64,000 nt of DNA. Origin: Trogon surrucura. Taxonomy: Eukaryota; Chordata; Aves; Trogoniformes; Trogonidae. Within the stretch, counting starts at the first letter, position 1. Each line of letters starts with the position of its first letter. Made by a program: the position numbers and the translations under genes. Below the pieces are notes generated by a model, which was given only the letters and a program-made list of their open reading frames with translations, did not search any database and was not told the DNA's origin. The stretch is from assembly GCA_020746105.1 (NCBI GenBank), contig CM036618.1, positions 7,262,501-7,326,500 of the forward strand. Direction: 5' to 3'. Shown here piece after piece: positions 21,536-31,500 of this stretch.

Positions 21536-23557
21536 CTCAGGTAGTGGGTTTGTTTCGTTGTAGGAAACCGTCTGTGGCTTCGGTTGAGTTTGGGCACTGA
21601 TTTGTGTCTTGGCGCGTGGCCCCTGCGCGCTGTGCTTGTAGTTTTCCGACTTTCTGCATGCCACGGTAGCATGGGCGTCACTGTTACATATGTGACACCA
21701 CACAGTCTTTTGGCATGTTCTTCTCCAATGTCCGGATTCTCCGCGAAAGCACAGTCCTGCTGCTGGCCCACTGGCTGCTTTTTTCTTTGGATTACCATGC
21801 CGGCTGTTTTTCCTTCTGGATAAAGCGGCTGCGATCACGTGTCCTTGCCTTTCAATGGCACCTTGCATGGCTGCAGTAAAGGCTGCAGCTTGGCTGCTTT
21901 GTTCTGCTCGTGATGCTCGTAATAACATTTCATCCACTCCCACGCCCTGTGGTAAGGTGGCCAAAATGGCTTTAGTACTTGAATTGGAATTTTCAAAAGC
22001 AAGTGTACGGAACAAGTGTTCTTGCAATGGCTCAGTTAACTCGGTAGCGTCCTTTATGGCAGCAGACAATCGATCAACAAATTGATTAAATGGCTCGGTC
22101 ATCCCTTGTCGTACCGTTGCATACGGGGGTGATTTTCTCTTTTCTGGGACTGATAACAGCGCTCGATGAGCCAGAGTCTGAGAAACCTGATGTATGACTG
22201 TCGGATACGTCAGTTGGGTTGCAGTGGTGGCATAATTTCCGCTACCAGTCAACATATCTGCTTGTAACCCATGTAAAGGATCGTTAATTTCATGGTGTTT
22301 GTTGGCCTCTTCCAGAGCCAATCTTTTCCATTCTCTCTCCCACAGTAAATATTGTGACGGGCTTAATAATAACGAAGCAATATTAGTGCAGTCATTTGGG
22401 CACAATACGTCTGCTGTAAAGATGAATTGTATAATACTTCGTGCAGCTTCTGATCGGATGCCATGTGTGGTGACAGTCTGTTTCGCTTGCTGTAAGATCT
22501 TCCAATCATGAGGTTCCCAGGTCCCTTGTCCGTTATTAATGGTAACGGGACACGCAATCGAAATGGCTGCTTCCCAATCTCCGTCTATTATGGCATCTCT
22601 GATGACACCGCTCCATCGCTGTTGCCAAGGATCCTTTATGGTTCGAGCTTGAAAGTCAGGCTTGAATGAGGGAGCTGATGGTAGTGGGGGAGCTGAGGGT
22701 TCAACCGGTGGTACTAAATGGGATAATGGTTGAATCTCTCGTGGGACCTTAGAAATGGTTTCTGGTTGTCTCCAAAGTGACGATGAAACTGGTTTAAGGG
22801 TTTCTTCCATTTCTTGCTGTCTAACTGATAATTCAGTGAGCTTTTTCAGGATCTCTTTCAGAGGTTCATCTTGATCTTCCTCCTTCTTGGTCCGAGGCCT
22901 CTCCGTTCGCTGCATAACTTGATCATTACCTCTGACGGATTTGTCAGGACTCAGTTCCGATTCAGAATCCTCGTCGGAAAAGGGTATCAAAGGGTTAATT
23001 TTCGGGCTACAGTCGGCTCCGCCCTGTGCCTCCTCTTTCGGCTGGGCCGCGCCTCTCGAGTCCAGCGGCAGCGCCGCTTCCGGGTTTCGCTCAGTTCCAA
23101 GCGGCTTCTGTAACAAGTCTTTCAGAGAGGAGCACACCGGGGCCGCTGTACCCTTCATGGGGCGTGTCTGCCCTAGCCGAAAAAATGTCGCCAGTCGGGA
23201 CGAGCAGGGGCTTTCTTCCTTTGCCTTTTTCCTTTCCTGCTCTCCCCCCAACGCTTCGATCGCCGCCGCGGCAACTTTATTTTCTGTTTGCATGATTTCT
23301 AGAGTGCGTATTACGGTTTTCCAAACAGTGCCTAGTCCTTTCGCTTCTTTTCCTTCTTTTCCTCCCTCTAAAGTACAGTCCCACAATAGATTTCCTACTT
23401 CACGCCATTCCGTTGAGCTAAAGATTAATGACGGGTCGTTCATTTTCTCCCGCTTCCGAGCCCATTGGATCAGGGCCAGTATATCTCGCTCCTTCACTTT
23501 TTCTCCTCTCTTAGAGAGTATATCAACAAGGAGGCGAGTTGCCGCGTCAGGTTCCAT
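21503..23557 (-). CDS. gag: Retroviral Gag polyprotein (ERVK type), open
   Basis: About 684 aa from the ATG at 23557; the same frame is open upstream to 23731. The major homology region of capsid is visible (QGMTEPFNQFVDRL). Before it lies a proline-rich linker with PSAP late-domain motifs (EPSAPPLPSAP). The nucleocapsid follows near the end with two knuckles. The second (CHICNSDAHATVAC) keeps CX2CX4HX4C; the first reads CFRGESGHWRRTC, with Gly where the second Cys should be. I chose 23557 because the leader upstream holds a strong splice donor. The frame is uninterrupted, consistent with a young insertion. Confidence 0.85.
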   Translation of the reverse strand: MEPDAATRLLVDILSKRGEKVKERDILALIQWARKREKMNDPSLIFSSTEWREVGNLLWDCTLEGGKEGKEAKGLGTVWKTVIRTLEIMQTENKVAAAAIEALGGEQERKKAKEESPCSSRLATFFRLGQTRPMKGTAAPVCSSLKDLLQKPLGTERNPEAALPLDSRGAAQPKEEAQGGADCSPKINPLIPFSDEDSESELSPDKSVRGNDQVMQRTERPRTKKEEDQDEPLKEILKKLTELSVRQQEMEETLKPVSSSLWRQPETISKVPREIQPLSHLVPPVEPSAPPLPSAPSFKPDFQARTIKDPWQQRWSGVIRDAIIDGDWEAAISIACPVTINNGQGTWEPHDWKILQQAKQTVTTHGIRSEAARSIIQFIFTADVLCPNDCTNIASLLLSPSQYLLWEREWKRLALEEANKHHEINDPLHGLQADMLTGSGNYATTATQLTYPTVIHQVSQTLAHRALLSVPEKRKSPPYATVRQGMTEPFNQFVDRLSAAIKDATELTEPLQEHLFRTLAFENSNSSTKAILATLPQGVGVDEMLLRASRAEQSSQAAAFTAAMQGAIERQGHVIAAALSRRKNSRHGNPKKKAASGPAAGLCFRGESGHWRRTCQKTVWCHICNSDAHATVACRKSENYKHSAQGPRAKTQISAQTQPKPQTVSYNETNPLPEEASAWMWQPQ

Positions 23558-23564
23558 CGCGGTC

Positions 23565-23573
23565 TTACCTTGG
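23565..23573 (-). promoter_or_regulatory. Proviral major splice donor in the leader
   Basis: On the - strand the bases read AAG|GTAAGA about 10 nt upstream of the gag ATG (GT at 23568-23567). This is the expected place for the donor used to splice env messages. Confidence 0.65.
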
Positions 23574-23736
23574 CAGGGGCTTGATCGACCACTCAAAGTC
23601 TGGTCTCCGGTGCCCTTTTGGTCACACCTGGAATTCTCCTGCCTCCGGCTCTCCAGCTCCCAAATCGGCTCACGTCCGATGCTTTGGAGTCTTTCCATAT
23701 TCAAGCAATCTGCATTTAAGCAATTCCCCATTTTCA

Positions 23737-23754
23737 GTCCCTGTTCGGGCGCCA
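23737..23754 (-). other. Primer binding site, tRNA-Lys
   Basis: On the - strand the 18 bases read TGGCGCCCGAACAGGGAC, complementary to the 3' end of tRNA-Lys(3) as known from lentiviral and some betaretroviral primer sites. It lies 2 nt from the 5' LTR. This is the 'K' of an ERVK-class element. Confidence 0.92.
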
Positions 23755-23756
23755 GA

Positions 23757-24131
23757 TGAAGAGGGTCCCGTCGGAGAGCCGGTCAAGACAATGACAAATC
23801 CCACTGATATGGCTACAAGTAGTTACCCTTTATTGCTCCAGACAGCTCAATATATACACTTAAACAGTGCCCACACGCCTGCCCCTTAACAGAGTTGGTC
23901 AGTTACAGGTTCACACGCGCCAGTGTTTTATTGGGTAATGCCATTCCACTATGCAAGCGGCTCTCACACCCCCCTTCTCTCCCTGGCAAGGCTCTTCACA
24001 AAACAGATAAACCTCCTCCTCCCTGTGTTCCAAGGCAGCTTCAAGGACAGAGCCTTTGTTTTGGCCTAAGCTGGGTTGTCCACACTTTTAAAGTTACACC
24101 GTGCCTCTGCTCCACAAGAAATTCCTCTACA
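23757..24131 (-). repeat. 5' LTR of the provirus
   Basis: 375 bp, TG...CA. On the - strand it has a TATATA box (about 23851-23856 in + coordinates) and AATAAA (23829-23834), giving a short U3-R-U5 layout. It differs from the 3' LTR at only two places. Confidence 0.93.
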
Positions 24132-25687
24132 GACATCCATAAATCCATGGGTCCAGACGGGATGCATCCACGGGTGCTGAGGGAGCTGGCTGATGTCATT
24201 GCTAGACCACTCTCCATCATCTTTGCCAAGTCTTGGGAGACGGGAGAGGTGCCTGAGGACTGGAGGGAAGCAAATGTCACTCCAGTCTTCAAAAAGGGCA
24301 AGGAGGAGGACCCGGGTAACTATAGACCGGTCAGCCTCACCACCATCCCTGGGAAAGTGATGGAACGACTTATCCTTGATGCCATCTCAAGGCATATCAG
24401 GGATAAGAGGGTCATTAGAGACAGTCAACATGGCTTCACCAAAGGGAAGTCGTGCTTGACTAACCTCATAGCCTTTTATGAGGATATAACAAGGTGGATA
24501 GATGATGGCAGAGCAGTGGATGTGGTCTACCTTGACTTCAGTAAAGCATTTGACACAGTCTCCCACAGCATCCTTGCTGCTAAACTGAGGAAGTGTGGTC
24601 TAGACTCTCGGGTAGTGAGGTGGACTGTGAACTGGCTGAGGGGAAGAAGACAAAGAGTCGTGGTCAATGGGGCGGAGTCTGGTTGGAGACCTGTATCCAG
24701 TGGAGTGCCTCAAGGGTCGGTACTGGGACCAGTATTATTCAATATATTCATCGATGACTTGGATGAGGGACTAGAGAGTACTATCAGCAAGTTTGCTGAT
24801 GACACCAAGCTGGGAGGAGTGGCTGACACACCAGCAGGCTGTGCTGCCATCCAGCGAGACCTGGACAGGCTGGAGGGTTGGGCGGGGAAAAAATTTAATG
24901 AAATACAACAAGGGTAAATGTAGGGTCTTGCATCTGGGTAGGAACAACCCCAGGTTCCAGTATAAGTTGGGGAATGACTTATTAGAGAGTAGTGTAGGGG
25001 AAAGGGACCTGGGAGTCTTGGTGGACAGCAGGATGACCATGAGCCAGCAGTGTGCCCTTGTGGCCAGGAAGGCCAATGGCATCCTGGGGTGTATTAGAAG
25101 GGGGGTGGTTAGTAGGTCGAGAGAGGTTCTCCTTCCCCTCTACTCTGCCCTGGTGAGACCCCATCTGGAATATTGTGTCCAGTTCTGGGCCCCTCAGTTC
25201 AAGAAAGACAGGGAAGTGCTGGAGAGAGTCCAGCACAGGGCAACGAGGATGATTAAGGGAGTGGAGCATCTCCCTTATGAGAAAAGGCTGAGGGAGCTGG
25301 GGCTCTTTAGTTTGGAGAAGAGGAGGCTGAGGGGTGACCTCATTAATGTTTACAAATATATCAAGGGGGAGTGTCACAAGGATGGAGCCAGGCTCTTCTC
25401 GGTGACAACCACTGATAGGACAAGGGGTAATGGGCTGAAACTGGAACATAAGAGGTTCCGCTTAAACTCGAGAAGAAACTTCTTCTCAGTGAGGGTGACG
25501 GAGCCCTGGCACAGGCTGCCCAGAGAGGTTGTGGAGTCTCCTTCTCTGGAGGCATTCAAGACCTGCCTGGACACGTTCCTGTGTGGCATTATCTAGGCAT
25601 TCCTGCTCTGGCAGGGGGATTGGACTTGATGATCTTTCGAGGTCCCTTCCAATCCCTAACATTCTATGATTCTATGATTCTATGATA
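24132..25687 (+). mobile_element. Long CR1 LINE, right part (reverse transcriptase to 3' end)
   Basis: After the second GACATC the CR1 frame continues in register with [12 protein letters not shown]. It shows the RT blocks: [29 protein letters not shown] and FADDTKL (the catalytic F-A-D-D). A one-base frame change near the A-run at 24889-24895 moves the C-terminal part ([14 protein letters not shown] to the end) into another frame, with a stop for the first frame at 24917. The copy ends with the ATTCTATG repeats (about 25663-25687). It is therefore dead as an autonomous LINE, although otherwise little decayed. Confidence 0.93.
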
Positions 25688-27104
25688 CATACATTGTGCA
25701 AGGTGCATTAGTATAACGAGATATCTGCATAACTATTATCCTCTACAAAGTCTACAGATTCTCTTTAGTTTTGTAGATAATTTTTAAGTTAAGAGGACTA
25801 TAAACCAAGTGGTTTTCAGACTACTCTGATTTTGCTTCAGTGTTTTGTTCTTTTCTCACATCCGCTGCCACACATCTGCAAATCAGGGCTTTTGTGCTGT
25901 GTTTTGACTCTCTTTGCTCGCCTATGAAAACAGTTTTTCTATGACATATCTTGAGATATACTTCTCTTTTTTTTTTTTTTTTTTTTGTCCTTTTTCCTAC
26001 TAGTGTGTCTGGTCCTGCCTAGGTATCAGTGTCCCTTGAAATAGTAGTTCATAAAAGCAAGTGTTGAAGAAGACCCATGAAGATCAGTCCTCTGAGACCC
26101 TTTTTTTCTCAAAAAAAAAATAAAAGATCTCTTTACTTACTTATTCCTCTTCAATGTGATCTTTTACAAATGGCTTCCTACTTTCATCTATTTGGGGGAA
26201 AAATGTTTACAGGTTGAAAGGTCTGATTGCTTTCTAGGGTTGAAGGACTGACTTTCTAGGGTAGTCACTGTAGACAGGCACATTTCCTCCTCAAAACCTA
26301 CTTACATTTGGAAGATTCTTCACACTGAAATCCAGTGTTTCCTGCCAACAACTGCTGGAAAGCAATGTGTGAAGCACCTCCAGAGAATATTTTTCTTCTC
26401 TTCCCACTCAAGCCCTCTGTGTTGTGCTGGGGGAGGTGGTGTCTGTGGCACAAACCTTTTCCTACCTAACTGCTGAACATAGAGGCGGACATCCACACCT
26501 TCACCCATTGTAATTTCAGATGTGAAACAAGGGGACTGAATTCAGTTGTGTAAGTTTAAGGCACTGAGACACGCCAGGGCACATGGGACATTTGCAAAGG
26601 AATAATAGGTATCATGCAGGACCTGTGGGAGATCTAGAGCTTTCTGGAGCCTTGGCTCAGTTAACCCATGTGCTCTCCCTGGCCCAAGGTTCCTGAGAGA
26701 GAAGACAGCAAGTGCAGGACACGAGTTTGTCATCTCTGAAACTCACCATAAAAGAAAGGAGCATAAAGCTGAGAGGACAAGGATCTACTGATATACGTGA
26801 CCACCTCTGGAGAGTGGCATATTGTGTCCTGGGGCATCAATCCTGGGATGGGATCAGCTGTGGGAATACAACATCAGGGCATTCATAATCATATCTCTTA
26901 TCTTTAATCTTTACAATGTGATGTTAATTATTAATTGAAAACAGCACCGGGACAAATTCTAATGTCACTGAAGTGTTGTAAACTCAGAATAATTCTGCTT
27001 AAGCGTGTGAATTTCCTGCTATGCATTTGAGATGGGTATGCTAAAAGATAGTAAACACAGTGGAAGGAGTCAGCAACTTTGAGCCAGATGAGATCTTTTT
27101 ACTC
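25688..27104. other. Intergenic DNA between meprin copies
   Basis: I see no gene here. There is a poly-T run at about 25968-25986 and short A-runs near 26112. Open frames are short and unlike known proteins. Confidence 0.4.
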
Positions 27105-28105
27105 AAAGTCTGGGTGCGCCATTGCCCTGATTTGAACCGTGCAGCTGCTTGCTCACTCTTACTCCCATCCCTTTTGGGATGGGGAGAGGAAATTCAAGAA
27201 AAGGCTTGAAGATCAAGATTAAGGACAGGGAGGGTTCACTCACCACTTCTGGTAATGGGCAAAAACCACAGTAGGCTTGGGGAGAAAACATTAGTTTAAT
27301 TTAGACAATAGAACGACCACAAGTTTAATGAATCAATTATACCAGAGGAGGATAGTGAAAGAAGTAAATACAACCAGATTTAAATATACCTTCACCCCTC
27401 CCTTCCACCCAGCTACCTCCTACCCCCAGTGGTGCAGGGCGAAGGGGATTGGGGGTTGTGGTCTGTCCATTACTCATTGTCTGTGCCACTCCCTCCTTCA
27501 GGGAGAGGACTCCTTGCAGTCTTCCCCTGCTCCAACGTGGTGTCCCGCTCACAGGAAACAATCGTCCTTGAACTTCTCCAACATGAATCCTTCTCACATG
27601 GCCACAGTTCTTCCCAAACTGTTCTACCTCAAGTGCAGGTCCCTCCCATGGGCTGCAGTGCTCCCAGTGACAGACCTGCTCCAGCACAGGCTTCCCTCAG
27701 AGTCATGACATGCTTCCGACATGTCCTCTACTTTGGCACGGCGTCCTCCATGCGCTGCTGCTTCCTGGGACTTTCGCGGTTGTTGATTTCCTTGGTCTGC
27801 AGGACCTCATCCTGCCATCTCACCACAGCCCTCAGGGAAACCTCTGCTCTGGTGCTCTTCTCCCTCTCCTTCCTCACTGATGTTGGTGACTGCATGGTTG
27901 CTCTCCTCATCTGCCCCTCATCTCCAAAACAAAGAGCTCTCCACCACAGAAGAAATGGAATTTGCCCAATATATCTCCCCCTTAAATACTTTGATCACAG
28001 AGGCGCTGATTGGCCTGGACTTGGCTAGAGGTGGGTCCAACTTTTACCTGAGCTGGAGGAGGCTCTGGAAGTTTTGCACAGGAGCCACCCCTGTAGCTCC
28101 TCCAC
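27105..28105 (-). mobile_element. ERVL-like LTR
   Basis: Same family and orientation as about 17641-18435. Shared landmarks are GGGGATTGGGGGTTGTGGTC, the CTCCAACGTGGTGTCCCGCTC block, and AGAGGCGCTGATTGGCC with a TATTTAAG-like box on the - strand near 27985-27995. The left end is approximate. The right end is lost where a CR1 fragment begins. Open frames inside (27429-28028) are shadows. Confidence 0.6.
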
Positions 28106-28276
28106 CACCAAAAAGCCCTGAAGCCCCATCCCTGGAAGTTTTTAAGGCGAGGCTGGATGGGGCTCTGAGCAGCCTGATCTAGTGTGGGATGTCCCTGCCC
28201 ATGGCAGGGGGGTTGGAACCAGATGATCTTTAAGGTCCCTTCCAACCCTGACAGTTCTATGATTCTATGATTCTAT
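28106..28276 (+). repeat. CR1 LINE 3' end
   Basis: Clear CR1 3' end: GGCTGGATGGGGCTCTGAGCAGCCTGATC, then the ATTCTATG repeats at 28254-28276. It abuts the ERVL-like LTR and lies about 220 bp upstream of the meprin copy 2 TATA box. Confidence 0.9.
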
Positions 28277-28492
28277 AAACCCATCACAGCCTTTCACCAG
28301 CTGCACTGAAGACATGAAGTTATCACATTCCTCCCTGTAACATTCCTGCAAAGTGGACTTAGGTAACTGATAACAGCAATGCCATCGTGTGCCATTTTCA
28401 GAAGGAAAATCTTGCTGGTATAATAATGTTACAAAGGTGAAAAGCTTGAATCTGGTTGGCTGGTGTTCTGTGGAAAGCTCAGCAGCTTGCCC

Positions 28493-28500
28493 TATATATT
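28493..28500 (+). promoter_or_regulatory. Candidate TATA box of MEP1A (copy 2)
   Basis: TATATATT lies 49 bp before the start codon, at the right distance for a short 5' UTR. A TGATAAC (GATA-type) box lies near 28366. Both are consistent with a tissue-restricted promoter, but the assignment is by position only. Confidence 0.5.
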
Positions 28501-28541
28501 GCAAGAGATGAGAGGGACCAGACTTTTTTCCCATTGCAAAA

Positions 28542-31500
28542 ATGGGGTCCAGCATCTTCCCACTCTGCCTAGTGCTTCTATTACGTTCTGTTTACTGCAC
28601 TCCAGTCTCTGTAAGTAGATATGTGATTTCTACAGGTTCCTCTCGGCCCAGAGACATCTCATACCTTATACTAGTTGTATTTTATTCTCTTTCAGGTGGC
28701 ACACCTCTCCAATGAAGCTGGTAAGTGCTTTGTGAGCTCTTTCGAATGTTCAAGTATTTTCTTCTGCTTGCTGTGTGCCATCACATCTGAACATGCTGTG
28801 TTTCATCTGTCTTGCAGCAGCAGATGCTTATGCTGGTGAGATAACCAAAGATATTCCAGACATAAACTTAGGTGAGTTCATGTCTAAATTCTCATAAGGT
28901 CTGAAAAACTGTGAGAAAATTGTTGAATTTTCAGTATTGTAAGACAGGGCTGAGTGGCTGATGGTCAGATAGTTCATGGTACCAAAAGAAATTAAATTGA
29001 GCTCTGAATTGCCTTCCTCTGGCTATGACACATGAATCTATTCCAGAACTGTAACCTTAAGTACAGAAGGGATCCAGATATCTTTCACTTTGGAACCTGG
29101 GACAGATCTGAGGTGTTAAGGCAGTGTCATGCCGTATCAATTAGGAAGGCTCTGTGGTCCCACCTGTGTTTTCCTCCCATGTCTACGTGATTTTTATGAA
29201 ATTTTACAGAGTAGAAAATAACTTAGATGTATATTGAGCTTCTATATAAGTGGTAAGGAAATCAAATGGAAAAGCCTAAACACACTGTACCATCTTTCTC
29301 TATTTTTTTTATTACCTGTAATGTGGATTTCCATGTATCCTTTAATGGTTTGCTGTACAATACTCTTCCTAATGCATCACTCAATATTACTATATTCTCT
29401 AGAGTATTGTCTCACTGCCACTGCCTGATAGCAAATCAGAAAACCAGATTTCTACCATCAAAAATGCAGACACTGCTGAGTAGTAAACATTGAGTAGAAA
29501 CTGGTATTACTTTTAGGCCTGTCCCTATGTTTCAGCGTAAAGAGGCTGGTCCTTCTTTATTTCCTGAAAATGCTCAAGGACACTAAACTTGTATAAGCAG
29601 GCTAAATATGGTTTATGAGGTGAAATACATTTAATATTTGATATTTCATTTACATTTTCTTTCATTAAACTACTTTTTCAGCTGCTGGACTGGACCTCTT
29701 TCAGGGTGATATCTTACTCCCTGTAAGTAATAAAAAACTTTATATCTATCACATGTCCTGGTTGTATTTTTTACGAGAATCAGCCTGTCTTCCCACGGCT
29801 GATGTATCACCAGCTGATAATTCCCTTTTCAGCAAAATGAGCGAAACGCCCTAAGAAATGAGATCTACAGATGGAAGTTCCCCATTCCCTATATTCTGGG
29901 TGATGACCTAGGTAAATACTTTATGTAGATTTTACCTCCATTCCTTATTTGCATTGAGGTCACTGTGATAAAAAATTTTCCTTTCTCATAACCAGTTCTC
30001 TCACATTATAATTCATGAATAACTAGATGAATCCTTTATACCAAAACAATTTTTTCCTCTACATCACAATAAACCACAATTTAATCAAATGCAATAATTT
30101 TTATTTTCAAACATTTTTCTTCTGATCCCATGCATATATCTGTGTGCATACTTCACCTCACCAGGGTGAATGAGCTGCAGTGTGTTAAAGATGTTTTCCT
30201 GATGGATGTTTTCTAGATCTGAATGCCAAAGCAGTGATTCTCCAGGCATTTGAAATGTTCCGTCTTAAGTCTTGTGTTGATTTCAAGCCATATGAAGGAG
30301 AAAGAACTCACATATTCTTCAGAAAAGAAGATGGGTAAGAGCTGCATCAATTTCTGTTTAGTTTTGCTGTGTAGAATCAGCTGGGAAATCATTCCATTTG
30401 ACTTCAGCTGTCTAAAATTTAAGTCTAAGTTTGTTGTCAGCAGAGAAAAAGAGACCACTGAGAAAGCAACCCATCTTACCTTCTGAGACTCAAAGAAGCT
30501 GCCTCCCTCTGCTGTGTGGAGGATATTTAGGTGATGAACTTGGAAGGGGCATCTGATGTTTGGATGGTTACTCTTCGATGAGGTGAACGATTGCTTGGTT
30601 TTCATCAACTGCTTCCACTTTCCTGCCTTTTTTTCCATTAGGATTTTTTTCCATTTCAGTGGCAGGTGAAAAAAACCCCAAACGTGTACATCCTTTTAAC
30701 TTACCAAGGATGTGGTTTTGAATTTAGGTTTTGAAATCTTTGGAAGACAAGTCAAAAAAGCCGTGGAAAGACAGTTTATTGTAATATTGCTATTCTTCTG
30801 ATGTGGCTCTTTTTTAATGAAAGGTTGCTTCAAAACCTGGAACGGTTTTATACTCAGAGAATCAGGTTTTCAGGAATTGAAGAGATTTTCCTACAACTAA
30901 TCTAAGTGTTTGGAAGAACATCTAGAAAATCACAAAAATTTCCTTACTATATCAGCTGTGAATATTTCTTGTTCTCCCAGAACTTCATGAATTCTTACAG
31001 GCACTGACATATCTGCCCTTAGCTCTTCCTTGGGTAATATATAGAATCCTAGAATCATAGAATCATAGAATGTTAGAGGTTGGAAGGGACCTCAAAAGAT
31101 CATCTAGTCCAAGCCTCCTGCCAGAGCAGGGTCCCCTGGGGCAGCCACACAGGAACACGTCCAGGTGGGTTTTTAAAGTCTCCAGAGAAGAAGACTCCAC
31201 AACCTCTCTGGGCAGCCTGGGCCAGGGCTCCAGCACTCTCATAGTTACGAAGTTTCTCCTCATGTTGAAGTGGAACTTCCTGTGTTCTAACTTAAACCCA
31301 TTATTTCTTGTTCTATTGCTGGGCACCACTGAGAAGAGATTGCCCCCTTCCTCTTGATCCTCACTCCTCAGATATTTCTATACATTAATAAGGTCCCCCC
31401 TCAGCCATCTCCTTTCAAGACTAAACAACCCCAGTTCTCTCAGTCTCTCTTCACGGGAGAGATGTTCAAGTCCCTTGATCACCCTCGGAGCTTTCCGTTG

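Larger units (their letters stand above)
19283..24131 (-). mobile_element. Young betaretrovirus-like endogenous provirus (ERVK type), internally deleted
   Basis: A complete LTR-to-LTR element reading on the - strand: 5' LTR 23757-24131, tRNA-Lys primer site 23737-23754, leader with splice donor, gag, dUTPase-protease, a pol remnant, an env transmembrane remnant, polypurine tract, and 3' LTR 19283-19658. It is flanked by the 6-bp duplication GACATC. The LTRs differ by one substitution and one indel by my alignment, so insertion was recent. At 4.85 kb it lacks most of reverse transcriptase, integrase and most of env, so it cannot replicate by itself. It sits inside the CR1 RT frame. Confidence 0.92.

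Noticed and set aside
22941..23759. 272-aa open frame on the + strand
   Set aside because: Antisense to the proviral gag, which has clear domain signatures.
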